The notes under the pieces were generated by a model. That model saw only the letters and a list, made by a program, of their open reading frames with translations. It ran no database searches and had not been told where the DNA came from. Source: Veillonella denticariosi JCM 15641 (GTDB lineage: Bacteria; Bacillota; Negativicutes; Veillonellales; Veillonellaceae). From it: DNA of 64,000 nt. Shown here piece after piece: positions 8,722 to 17,227 of the stretch (position 1 is the first letter of the stretch; every line of letters begins with the position of its first letter). Both the position numbers and the translations under genes were made by a program. Where the stretch lies: positions 372,001-436,000 of the forward strand of contig NZ_PPDB01000003.1 in assembly GCF_002959855.1 (NCBI RefSeq), read 5' to 3'.

Positions 8722-9683
8722 TATTTACTTACCTCCTCAGCTGCTTTCATAAGTCTGCGAACACCATCAATACCGTTTACAGGTTTTTGAGGTACTACAA
8801 GTTCAAATGGATTGATTTTGCTGTGTTTCCACAAGCGCAATGCATAGAATGCCTGTTTAGCGGAATCAACAACACCATCGGATTTCAAGCTCATAGAAAC
8901 TTCTTTCAAGCGACCGGTTTTGTAGAGATCGTCTTTGAAAGCAACCGCATGGCGAACGCCCTTGCTGTTAGTAAGGCCGGCTTTTGTAGCTTCCTTACGC
9001 AAGTTGGAAATATCCATAGCAGGTTTTAAGTGTTTAGGGCAACGGGAGATACAGTTCATGCAGTGAACGCATTTCCAAAGACCGTTGTCGAATGCAGGTT
9101 GAATGTGAGCCATAGGCGCATCATCGCGGCTATCCAACACGAAACGGTTAGCTTTGGTGAATACATATGGTTCCAAGAAATCATCTTCACGAGCAGTCAA
9201 TTTGTTACATTCGGATGCGCAGCAACCGCAAAGGATACATTCTGTACCGGCAACGAATTTTTTGAAGTCTGCCGGAGTTTGACGAACGATTTTGTCGCCT
9301 TCGTTGAATTCAGCTTTAAGGAAAATCCAAGGAGCGACTGTTTTCAAGCGATCAACTTTGGATTCCCAGTCAACAACCAAGTCACGGATAACACGGAAGT
9401 TGCCAATCGGAGCGATTGTCAATTCGTCTGTGCCATAACGTTCTGTCAATTCATCGATTTTAGATTCACAGCCGAGCATCGCTTCGCCGTTTACACGGAT
9501 GGAGCAAGCGCCGCAAACTGCGGAACGGCAAGCTGCCAAGAATGTCAATGTTGGATCCTGTGTATCTTTAATTTTTTGAAGGCCCCAGAGGATTGTACGG
9601 TCAGGTTCGTAATCGAATTTGAAAGTCTGTACAAACGCGCGACCTTGTTGGTAACGGTGAATATGGTAGGTGATTTGTCTCAT
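8721..9683 (-). CDS. sdhB: Succinate dehydrogenase/fumarate reductase iron-sulfur subunit
   Basis: Electron-transfer subunit (320 aa). N-terminal ferredoxin domain with CRSAVCGACSIRVNGEAMLGC for a [2Fe-2S] centre near residues 52-72; C-terminal motifs CILCGCCASEC and CVHCMNCISRCP. In the second motif the fourth position is cysteine, where E. coli SdhB has isoleucine, so the sequence could hold a second [4Fe-4S] centre instead of [3Fe-4S]; the same is described for archaeal E-type enzymes. It is longer than classical SdhB (about 240 aa) by a C-terminal extension of some 80 residues. One base separates it from the flavoprotein gene and it overlaps the CCG subunit. Confidence 0.92.
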   Translation of the reverse strand: MRQITYHIHRYQQGRAFVQTFKFDYEPDRTILWGLQKIKDTQDPTLTFLAACRSAVCGACSIRVNGEAMLGCESKIDELTERYGTDELTIAPIGNFRVIRDLVVDWESKVDRLKTVAPWIFLKAEFNEGDKIVRQTPADFKKFVAGTECILCGCCASECNKLTAREDDFLEPYVFTKANRFVLDSRDDAPMAHIQPAFDNGLWKCVHCMNCISRCPKHLKPAMDISNLRKEATKAGLTNSKGVRHAVAFKDDLYKTGRLKEVSMSLKSDGVVDSAKQAFYALRLWKHSKINPFELVVPQKPVNGIDGVRRLMKAAEEVSK

Positions 9684-9684
9684 C

Positions 9685-11403
9685 TTAGTACTTCCTTTCT
9701 TGTGGTTCGTATTTAGTGAACACTACGTCGCGTTCTGTTAATTCGTATTGACCGTCAGCACCTAATTTGATCAAGGAATGTTTTAAATATCTTTCATCAT
9801 TACGTTTAGGATGGTCTTCACGGATATGAGCGCCACGGGATTCACGGCGGTGTAAAGCGCCCATAGCAATAGCTTTTGCTACTGTTAACATGGAGCCGAT
9901 TTCACAATAGTTTACGAATGCCATGTTGTAAGTACGTTCAGGGTCACCTACATAACAAGTTTTATAATCTTCAATCAATTGTTCGATTTCTTTTAAGGCT
10001 TCAGTAATACCTTCTTCATTACGGAAGATACCTACTTTATTCCACATCGCATCAGCCAATGCATCGCGGATTTCTACAACCGGACGGCCGCCTTCACGGG
10101 ATGTTACTTCTGTGAAACGATCTTCCCAAGCTTTTGCAGCTGCGGCAAGTTCCGCATCTACATTTGGTTGTTCATGAGATTCAGCATAATCAGCTGCGCC
10201 AGCACCGGATACTTTACCGAATACTACGCCGTCAGCCAGGGAGTTACCGCCCAAGCGGTTAGCACCGTGGATGGAGATACAGGATGCTTCGCCGGAAGCG
10301 AACAGACCAGGCAATTCACATGCACAAGTTTTGTAATCCACTACGTCGATACCGCCCATTGTATAGTGACATGTAGGACGAATAGGTACCGGTTGAGTCA
10401 ATGGATCGCAATGTTCGAAAGTCATAGCCAAGTCACGGATACCATGAAGTTTTTCAATGATAACTTCAGGACCTAAGTGACGAAGGTCAGCTACTACGTA
10501 TGCGTTAAGACCAGAACCGAAACCACGACCTGCAGCGATTTCATCTTCGATTGCTTTCGCTACAACGTCACGGGATGCTAATTCCATTTTGTTAGGCGCA
10601 TATTTTTTCATGAAACGTTCGCCTTCAGCGTTAAGAAGATAACCGCCTTCACCACGAACCGCTTCGGACATCAAGATACCGGTACGACCGAGACCTGTTG
10701 GATGGAATTGGATCATTTCCATATCTTTCAAACCGTTACCGGCGCGGAATGCTACCGCCATGCCATCGCCTGTGGAAAGGAACGGATTTGTAGTACGAGT
10801 CCAGAAAATACGACCTGCACCGCCTGTAGACAAGATAATAGCTTTTGCTTTAATCTGTTCTACTTTACCTTCTTTCATGTTCCACACAACAGCGCCACCG
10901 ACGTGACCGTTTGCGTCTTTAACAAGATCTAAAAGGTACCATTCTTGTAAGAAGTGTACGCCTTCTTTCAAGCATTGTTCATAAGTAGTGTGCAAGATAA
11001 CGTGACCTGTTTTATCCGCGGAGTAGCAAGTACGTGGATAGGATTGACCACCGAAGTTACGTTGCGCGATTTTATTTTCTTCTGTACGAGAGAATGGAGC
11101 GCCCATGTGGTCCATTTCAAGCACGCCTTCCGGACAGCGGGAGCAGAAGAATTCGATAGCGTCCTGGTCGCCAAGATAGTCGGAACCTTTTACTGTATCA
11201 AAAGTATGTGTTTCAACTGTATCTTCAGCTGCTACGTTATTCAAACATGCATTAACACCGCCTTGCGCCATTGCTGTTGCCGAACGGGTTGGGAAAATTT
11301 TAGTAATAAGAGCTACTTTTAAGCCTTTGCGACGACCAACTTCAAGAGCCGCACGCATACCAGCGCCACCGCTACCTACTACTAGAACATCAAACTGTTC
11401 CAT
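9685..11403 (-). CDS. sdhA: Succinate dehydrogenase/fumarate reductase flavoprotein subunit
   Basis: Catalytic FAD subunit (572 aa) interconverting fumarate and succinate. FAD-binding GSGGAG is near residue 10. Active-site residues known from E. coli are present in FHPTGLG, VRGEGGYL, CHYTMGG and HGANRLGGNSL. The segment PTRSATAMAQGG aligns with PTRSHTVSAQGG of E. coli SdhA, so the histidine that normally links FAD covalently is alanine here. In E. coli FrdA, loss of that histidine spares fumarate reduction but harms succinate oxidation, so I infer a dedicated fumarate reductase. No twin-arginine signal is present, so the enzyme faces the cytoplasm. It is the first gene of the operon, read away from the two-component system. 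Confidence 0.93.
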   Translation of the reverse strand: MEQFDVLVVGSGGAGMRAALEVGRRKGLKVALITKIFPTRSATAMAQGGVNACLNNVAAEDTVETHTFDTVKGSDYLGDQDAIEFFCSRCPEGVLEMDHMGAPFSRTEENKIAQRNFGGQSYPRTCYSADKTGHVILHTTYEQCLKEGVHFLQEWYLLDLVKDANGHVGGAVVWNMKEGKVEQIKAKAIILSTGGAGRIFWTRTTNPFLSTGDGMAVAFRAGNGLKDMEMIQFHPTGLGRTGILMSEAVRGEGGYLLNAEGERFMKKYAPNKMELASRDVVAKAIEDEIAAGRGFGSGLNAYVVADLRHLGPEVIIEKLHGIRDLAMTFEHCDPLTQPVPIRPTCHYTMGGIDVVDYKTCACELPGLFASGEASCISIHGANRLGGNSLADGVVFGKVSGAGAADYAESHEQPNVDAELAAAAKAWEDRFTEVTSREGGRPVVEIRDALADAMWNKVGIFRNEEGITEALKEIEQLIEDYKTCYVGDPERTYNMAFVNYCEIGSMLTVAKAIAMGALHRRESRGAHIREDHPKRNDERYLKHSLIKLGADGQYELTERDVVFTKYEPQERKY

Positions 11404-11614
11404 AATGACCTCCTCATAACTACCATTTAATAAGAAAATTAGTTAGACTATCCAATTTCATAAAGCTCATAAAAAATTTTGATAACCTAATCATTTTTCT
11501 TTGCAAGAAAAAACCCGTACTTACGCGATTTTTCTTATAGCTTTGTCTTTAATTATAGAGAGCATTTCAGACCATGTCTAAACCCTATTATGCATAATTA
11601 ATTTTGATGAATTT

Positions 11615-11635
11615 AATTGATAGCTCATATCAATT
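11615..11635. promoter_or_regulatory. Inverted repeat, candidate operator
   Basis: AATTGATA-GCTCA-TATCAATT, arms of 8 bp, about 210 bp upstream of the fumarate reductase flavoprotein gene. It superficially resembles an FNR site, but the half-site spacing is 7 rather than 4 bp. Confidence 0.4.
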
Positions 11636-11905
11636 ACTATTTCTTCAAGCAGTTTAAAGATAATCAATTTATTTAAATGAATATTTTTTATTCAAACTTT
11701 AGGATAATACGAAAGTAGTTCGGTTCCGAAATTTCTCTGTATTGTAATTTTCTAACCAATGAAAGCTATCCCCATAAAATCAACATTCATAACATGTTCC
11801 ATAATTATAAATCGAAACAGACCTCTTAAATTCCTACTAAAAACACCTCGAATTTAGCCCGTAAAAGTACACAAAAAAAGCCAATTATAAATAACGATTA
11901 TTTCT

Positions 11906-11922
11906 ATGATAATTATTATCAT
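11906..11922. promoter_or_regulatory. Perfect 7-1-7 Fur-type box
   Basis: ATGATAATTATTATCAT is a perfect palindrome around a central T and contains TGATAATnATTATCA, the classical 7-1-7 Fur site of Firmicutes (PerR and Zur sites are related). It is about 500 bp upstream of the fumarate reductase operon and 370 bp upstream of the response regulator gene, so either could be the target. Confidence 0.65.
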
Positions 11923-12289
11923 AAGTTTTCCTTGTGATTTTCTTCACAACCCCGAAAATCTGAAAAAACAGGTCTAACTATGCACATACGGCAATCTTCG
12001 ATATAGTTTCCTCGTCATTCATTAGTAAAATTCATTAAGATTCATGGGTTTCGCTCATTTCGGCGACTTTCATATTAAGAAAAGCCTCATAACCTCGCTA
12101 TTTCATTCATGTTTTGCTCATTCCTATTGTATAAGGTATGATTATAGATAAATAAATTATATAATATTATATATAGGGCCTTATATAAGTCGCTTCTTTT
12201 ATAAGAAAGCACATATATAACAACTATATCAATGTAGTCTGAGAGCTAAGAGAGCTATATTTTTTTATCATACATAAGGAGAACTGAGA

Positions 12290-12964
12290 ATGAAAATTTT
12301 ACTTGTAGAAGACGAAGAAATGCTAAATGGTATTACAGCCAAATATTTACGCGCAGAAAATATGACGGTTGATACATGCTTCAACGGTCAACAAGCTATT
12401 GATTATGTAAATACATCCAGTTATGACGTAATCGTTATGGATATTATGATGCCGGTTCTTGACGGTGTCAGCGCATTGGCGCAGATCCGCAACGACGGCA
12501 ATACGACACCTGTATTATTGCTTACGGCAAAAGACTCCTTGCAGGATAAGGTAACCGGCCTCAACACGGGTGCGGACGACTACCTTGTAAAACCGTTCGA
12601 TCTCGAGGAATTGACTGCCCGCATTTACGCTTTGGCTCGACGCAATGCGCGCCACGCACAAAACGACATCCACGTAGGTCCGTTGACGATCAATGTACCT
12701 CAACGTACGGTAAAACGCGACGGCGAAACGATTTCATTGACGGCGAAGGAATTCGACCTCTTGTTCTATTTAGCAAGTAATGAAAACATCGTATTATCTC
12801 GTCAACAAATTCTCGACCATGTATGGGAATACGATTATGAAAGCTATTCTAATCTAATCGACGTATATATTAAAGATTTGCGCAAAAAAGTCGATACTGA
12901 TGAAAATGTAAAACTCATTCAGACAGTTCGCGGAGTAGGGTATGTCCTCAAAACAGAAAACTAA
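12290..12964 (+). CDS. OmpR/PhoB-family response regulator
   Basis: DNA-binding response regulator (224 aa). The receiver domain has the acidic pocket EDEE (residues 7-10), phospho-acceptor D51 in VMDIMMP, and the conserved lysine in LLTAKDS. The C-terminal winged helix carries LTAKEFDLLFYLASN and LIDVYIKDLRKKVD, followed by RGVGYVL. A strong site AAGGAG precedes the ATG. It overlaps the histidine kinase gene by 23 bp, so the two are translationally coupled and form one system. The signal is unknown; the position opposite the fumarate reductase operon, across a Fur-type box, makes respiratory or metal control worth considering. Confidence 0.95.
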   Translation: MKILLVEDEEMLNGITAKYLRAENMTVDTCFNGQQAIDYVNTSSYDVIVMDIMMPVLDGVSALAQIRNDGNTTPVLLLTAKDSLQDKVTGLNTGADDYLVKPFDLEELTARIYALARRNARHAQNDIHVGPLTINVPQRTVKRDGETISLTAKEFDLLFYLASNENIVLSRQQILDHVWEYDYESYSNLIDVYIKDLRKKVDTDENVKLIQTVRGVGYVLKTEN

Positions 12965-14351
12965 TGATCCTCACCGAGACTTGGATACCATATCGGGGGC
13001 GGCCACTGATTTATTCAACCGCCTCCCCCTTACATTCAAAATCATGTCTTGGTACACCATTTTCCTGCTCATCATTTTGATGGTCGCATCCGCATGGATT
13101 TATACATATACTCACGAGTCGGATAACAAAGAGGTACGGGAACGCCTGCAGCAACAAGCCATGATCATGGCTACGGATATTCGCAAATTCAAACCGTATC
13201 AGGATAATACATTCTTCTTCGTATCCACGCAGGACGGGTATATCATCAAAGGGGCATTGCCTGATGGATTTCCTAATCAGACAGTACTCTCCTTAGGGCA
13301 GGTAGGTGAAATTCAATCCGGTGAAGATACATTCTATTATTACGATACGCCTGTAAATGAACCGAATTACCGTGGTATTCTCAGAGCCGCCACAAAGGTA
13401 AAGACGGCGTCGAAAAAAACAGAAAATCTATTGTACAGCCTCTTGCTGGGTAATGTAATCTTCTTACTCATTTCATCACTGGGGGGCTACCTTTTTATCA
13501 AAAAAGGCCTTAAACCTGTCCGAACCTTGACAAGAACGGCAAAGTTTATCGGCAAGAACAACGACTTGAGTCGACGCATCGATATTCCGGCGCGAACGGC
13601 ACGGGATGAGATTTATGAACTGACGGTCACATTTAACCGTATGATTTCAGGCTTGGAGGACTCATCCAACCGCGAAAAGCAGTTCAGTTCGGACGTCTCT
13701 CATGAATTGCGCACACCGATTTCCGTCATTCAGGCGGAAAGTGAGTACGCCTTAAAATACGCACGGTCCGAAGACGACCTGCGCGAAGGGCTCACTCATA
13801 TTCAGGAGCAGGCGAAATTCATGTCAAGTCTCGTTTCCCAGCTATTGGATGTAGCACGCCTGGAGAAGGCTCACGATCTCAATGTGGCACCGCTCGACGT
13901 ATCACAGATGCTGACGAATATGGTTCACGATTATACGCGATTATCCAGTGAAAGACATATTACCATTACGTCACGCATCGAACCGGGCTTACACATAACG
14001 GCTCACGAAGTGTCTTTGCGACGTGCTATCGCCAATCTGGTGGATAATGCGATGAAGTTCACCAAATCAAAAATCGATATTTCCGCCAGACGTGTCGGCG
14101 ACGAACTGGTTATCGAAGTCACGGACAACGGTATCGGCATCGAAAAGGAAAATATCGAGCATATCTGGAACCGCATGTACCAGACGGAACAATCCAGAAA
14201 CAAGAAATCGAATCACGGTATCGGTCTCGGCCTGTACTTTGTGAACAAGGTTATCACCTTGCATCACGGCACGGTCAACGCGACGAGTACACCGAATGTA
14301 TTTACGACCTTTACCATCCGCTTGCCATATTCGGAAGCGGAAGAAGAATAA
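12942..14351 (+). CDS. Sensor histidine kinase
   Basis: Membrane histidine kinase (469 aa) paired with the preceding response regulator. Two membrane spans (about residues 33-53 and 166-187) enclose an extracytoplasmic sensor loop of about 110 residues. A HAMP linker follows (GLKPVRTLTRTAKFIGKNNDLSRRI), then the phospho-acceptor box SSDVSHELRTPISVI and ATPase boxes NLVDNAMKF, VTDNGIGIEKENIEHIW and GIGLGLYFV. The start at 12942 lies inside the regulator gene; a few later ATGs exist but this one gives the full N-terminal cytoplasmic tail. The sensor loop shows no domain I can name. Confidence 0.93.
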   Translation: MSSKQKTNDPHRDLDTISGAATDLFNRLPLTFKIMSWYTIFLLIILMVASAWIYTYTHESDNKEVRERLQQQAMIMATDIRKFKPYQDNTFFFVSTQDGYIIKGALPDGFPNQTVLSLGQVGEIQSGEDTFYYYDTPVNEPNYRGILRAATKVKTASKKTENLLYSLLLGNVIFLLISSLGGYLFIKKGLKPVRTLTRTAKFIGKNNDLSRRIDIPARTARDEIYELTVTFNRMISGLEDSSNREKQFSSDVSHELRTPISVIQAESEYALKYARSEDDLREGLTHIQEQAKFMSSLVSQLLDVARLEKAHDLNVAPLDVSQMLTNMVHDYTRLSSERHITITSRIEPGLHITAHEVSLRRAIANLVDNAMKFTKSKIDISARRVGDELVIEVTDNGIGIEKENIEHIWNRMYQTEQSRNKKSNHGIGLGLYFVNKVITLHHGTVNATSTPNVFTTFTIRLPYSEAEEE

Positions 14352-14360
14352 TTTTATACA

Positions 14361-14447
14361 AAAAGGACAGCCACGGTGTGAATGGACCCTCCCTATTAGA
14401 TGTAATCTCTAATATCGAAGGGCATCACCCGATGTGGCTGTCCTTTT
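14361..14447 (+). terminator. Long structured terminator of the two-component operon
   Basis: Outer 14-bp arms AAAAGGACAGCCAC/GTGGCTGTCCTTTT, nested inside by GGTG/CACC, CCCT/AGGG and TATTAGA/TCTAATA. The whole 87-nt element folds as one long interrupted hairpin ending in a T-run, much larger than a standard terminator. Confidence 0.75.
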
Positions 14448-14469
14448 ATGTTGTTATGACCCGGCAGTA

Positions 14470-14578
14470 TTATAAACCTACCGTTATAAATCTACCGTTA
14501 TAAACTTATCGTTAGCTTATCGTTATAATTCATTCGTTATAACCCATTGTTATAATCCTGACTGTTATAATCCTATCA
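14470..14578. repeat. Cluster of GTTATAA-type short direct repeats
   Basis: About eight copies of (C)GTTATAA or close variants, irregularly spaced at 12-18 bp, fill the gap between the histidine kinase terminator and the DUF445 gene. Low-complexity expansion is the simplest reading. Confidence 0.7.
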
Positions 14579-15884
14579 GCTGCGCCCACAGAGGTGTGTA
14601 CACATATTCCAGGAATATCCATGTCAACAGCCCCGCCACGGCTCCTACGACGGCACCGTTAATGCGAATCCAGCTGAGATCGTCCTCCACCTTGGATTCG
14701 ATGAAGTAAATAAACTTATCAGTGCTGAGACCGCCCAATACCTGACGAATGATGGTCTCGATCAAATCATAGCCCTGCTCCAGCACATATTGAGCGATAT
14801 CATGCATGGTTCGTTCGATACGGTTGCGCAGGTCCTCAGACCTGCCGTATACGTTCCACAGTTCAAGAGCGATGTTGACGAGCACCTGAGCCGGCGTTTC
14901 GCCGTTCTCATCCCCTACGAGGAGCAGTTCCTCAATATAAGGACACAGATGATTTTCGATAATCGATTCCCAGTCCTGCTCCCGAATCCAGCGTTCCCAC
15001 GCTTCATCGAGGGCGGCACAGACCTCGCGATTATCCTCGATATTGCGAATCGGCGTCACCCATTGTCTTAACCACGCCGTCCGTTCCGGACTGTTCGGAC
15101 GTTTCCATGTTTCAAGCATGGCGTAGACTTCCTGAATGATGGCCTCCGCCATTTCCTTATAGTTGATCACATCCGTCGCTTCCGATACGGATATAAAGAA
15201 ATCCTGAAAGAACCCTTTGCGCTTTTTGCGATGCGCCTCTTCCGCCACAACAGAGGTGAGCCATGTCCCCATCGCCGGATGATTCATGCGTTCCTGAACG
15301 ACGCCGAGAACCTGAACGACCATGCTTTCATAGCGATTATGCTCACATAGATCGAGCAGAACGTGTTTCAAGGCGGGCACGAGGGATTGTTTTCTCAGCA
15401 ATATGCGAATGCGATTCGCCCCCCATGTGGCCCATTCCGCGGAAGATTGAGATTTCCACAACAGGTGCAGCCCTTGATGTATGACGAGCCGAGCCGCCCT
15501 CTGCCCTTCAGGGGACAGAAGGAATTGCTCAAAGAGCGGTACAAACTGTATATTCCCGACCAGAACAAGGCACCGATCCTTCGTGAGCATCTTCGTTTTC
15601 ACCAGCTGAATGACACCATTGATAAGGCGTTCCTTGTTGCGCGGGATCAACGCCGTATGATATGGAAAGCCCAGAGGCTTGCGAAACAGAGCGGTCACCG
15701 CAAACCAGTCCGCCACACTGCCGATGAGCGCCGACTGAACCGCCCAATACAGCGGCTGATACCAGCTTTCACCGTCATAGAAAAATTGTCCTACGAAAAC
15801 GCAGCAATACAGGAGCGCCGTCAACGCGAAAATGCCGTTAGCACGCTGTTTCAACGTGAGTGACCTGATGTAATGAATCATCAT
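14565..15884 (-). CDS. DUF445 family membrane protein (second of a tandem pair)
   Basis: Protein of 439 aa with N-terminal membrane spans (ANGIFALTALLYCCVFVGQFFYD and a second near residue 45-65) and a C-terminal span (GAVVGAVAGLLTWIFLEYVY). The hallmark DUF445 signature is present: SALIGSVADWFAVTALFRKPLGFPYHTALIPRNKERLI. The middle is a long helical soluble region. It overlaps the preceding paralogue by 4 bp (ATGA), so it is translationally coupled to it. The family is widespread and of unknown function, sometimes near envelope genes. Confidence 0.9.
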   Translation of the reverse strand: MMIHYIRSLTLKQRANGIFALTALLYCCVFVGQFFYDGESWYQPLYWAVQSALIGSVADWFAVTALFRKPLGFPYHTALIPRNKERLINGVIQLVKTKMLTKDRCLVLVGNIQFVPLFEQFLLSPEGQRAARLVIHQGLHLLWKSQSSAEWATWGANRIRILLRKQSLVPALKHVLLDLCEHNRYESMVVQVLGVVQERMNHPAMGTWLTSVVAEEAHRKKRKGFFQDFFISVSEATDVINYKEMAEAIIQEVYAMLETWKRPNSPERTAWLRQWVTPIRNIEDNREVCAALDEAWERWIREQDWESIIENHLCPYIEELLLVGDENGETPAQVLVNIALELWNVYGRSEDLRNRIERTMHDIAQYVLEQGYDLIETIIRQVLGGLSTDKFIYFIESKVEDDLSWIRINGAVVGAVAGLLTWIFLEYVYTPLWAQLIGL

Positions 15885-17119
15885 CCTATCACCCCCTTGA
15901 AAAATACCGTAAGGCCGTGGAATACGCCGCCCAGCACGGCCCCCACGAAGGACCCGTTAATACGCACCATCTGAAGGTCGTAATACATTTTGCCGCGCAC
16001 GATATGCGTGATTTCGTCCGGTGAATAGCGGGACAGTTCCTGCCCTACGACGCGATCGATGAGAGGATGCAGTTTCTGCAGCCACGGAATGCTGCGAAGG
16101 AGGAAAAATCGTTCAAAAGGCGCCTGTTTATCGGGATTCAGGAGAATTTCCGTACAGAGGATGTTAAATCGTTCCAGCACCATATCCATGAGGCGATGCC
16201 AGTCCAACGTGTCGCCGTCGATGAGCTTTTCCTCCCATTCTTCAAGAATCATGCGCACCCACTGGTCCTTATGTTCTTCGATGAAAGCCTGCCATTCTAT
16301 GTTCGTTTCCAGATTGTTGAAAAATCTGATGGCCTGGCCCCATACATAGCGTCCCAAGGTGGAGTCGATGGACTCGTTTTCCTTGAGGAATGTGACCGCC
16401 TTTTTCTGCAACGTGTCTACCAGTCGCTCCGGTGAAAGCTCATGACCGCCAAAGGCGATGGCCAGCTCGCGGAAAAAGAAATTCTTCGTGTATCGCTTCA
16501 TGATATCCAGCATGACACGATACAAGTATGGGTATATCTGATTCGAGGAGATAACGCGCTGACAGGTACGATTGAAATAGAGCCAAAACACGCTCGCCGT
16601 ATGGCGTTCCAACATGCATCGGCCGAATAAGATAACGAGCGGCGTCGCCTTCCAGTTGGACACGCCCTTATAAACGGCCTTGTTGATTTCCTGGCGCATC
16701 GGCTCGATATCCATGTGCGCCAACACCTGATTGCCTATACCGTACAGGAGATTGCGGATCTGGTTCTGCCCCTCTTCGCTCACACCGTATTCGACGATAC
16801 GCACCATAACGCGTTCCTTCTTGATGGCATAATACATCTGAGGAATCCGCAACAGTTCCTCACTGAGCATGGTGCGACCGATCTGAATCAAACGCTCCTT
16901 GCTGCGCGGTAAAATAGCCGTTTTAAAAGGAATTCCCAAAGGCTTCGTAAAAAGAGCCGTCACCGCATACCAGTCCGCGAGCCCACCGATCATGGCGGCC
17001 CCGGAAACATGCATCACAAAGGCCCAGAATGCATCATGGCGTTGAGGATATGAAATTAAAAATATAATCGCCATGACGCTCAACAGTAAGGTCGCCATCG
17101 GTTTAGTTTTTATCATCAC
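15881..17119 (-). CDS. DUF445 family membrane protein (first of a tandem pair)
   Basis: Paralogue (412 aa) of the next gene with the same architecture: two N-terminal spans, the signature GAAMIGGLADWYAVTALFTKPLGIPFKTAILPRSKERLI near residue 40, a helical middle, and a C-terminal span near INGSFVGAVLGGVFHGLTVFF. Identity between the pair is concentrated in the signature and the C-terminal glycine-rich span; the middles have diverged widely, suggesting an old duplication. The two proteins may form a hetero-oligomer. Function unknown. Confidence 0.9.
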   Translation of the reverse strand: MMIKTKPMATLLLSVMAIIFLISYPQRHDAFWAFVMHVSGAAMIGGLADWYAVTALFTKPLGIPFKTAILPRSKERLIQIGRTMLSEELLRIPQMYYAIKKERVMVRIVEYGVSEEGQNQIRNLLYGIGNQVLAHMDIEPMRQEINKAVYKGVSNWKATPLVILFGRCMLERHTASVFWLYFNRTCQRVISSNQIYPYLYRVMLDIMKRYTKNFFFRELAIAFGGHELSPERLVDTLQKKAVTFLKENESIDSTLGRYVWGQAIRFFNNLETNIEWQAFIEEHKDQWVRMILEEWEEKLIDGDTLDWHRLMDMVLERFNILCTEILLNPDKQAPFERFFLLRSIPWLQKLHPLIDRVVGQELSRYSPDEITHIVRGKMYYDLQMVRINGSFVGAVLGGVFHGLTVFFKGVIG

Positions 17120-17227
17120 TTGATCCTAACTTTATAAAGTACGTATACGGACTCTCCCAATATAACGCAACAGTCCCTATTGATGGCCCAACCTTCGCCG
17201 CCACACACAATACGGTGAAAGTAGTAT

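Larger units (their letters stand above)
11404..12289. other. AT-rich divergent intergenic region (886 bp)
   Basis: No gene is supported here. It separates the minus-strand fumarate reductase operon from the plus-strand two-component system and must hold both promoters. It carries a perfect Fur-type box (11907-11921) and an 8-bp inverted repeat (11615-11635). Its size is unusual in an otherwise compact window. Confidence 0.7.

Noticed and set aside
9030-9716. Long ORF (228 aa) on the plus strand opposite the iron-sulfur subunit gene
   Set aside because: Shadow of sdhB: Cys/Phe-rich composition, no ribosome site, and the other strand encodes conserved cluster motifs.
11615-11635. FNR site upstream of fumarate reductase
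   Set aside because: Half-sites TTGAT/ATCAA are 7 bp apart, not the 4 bp of FNR sites; kept only as an inverted repeat.
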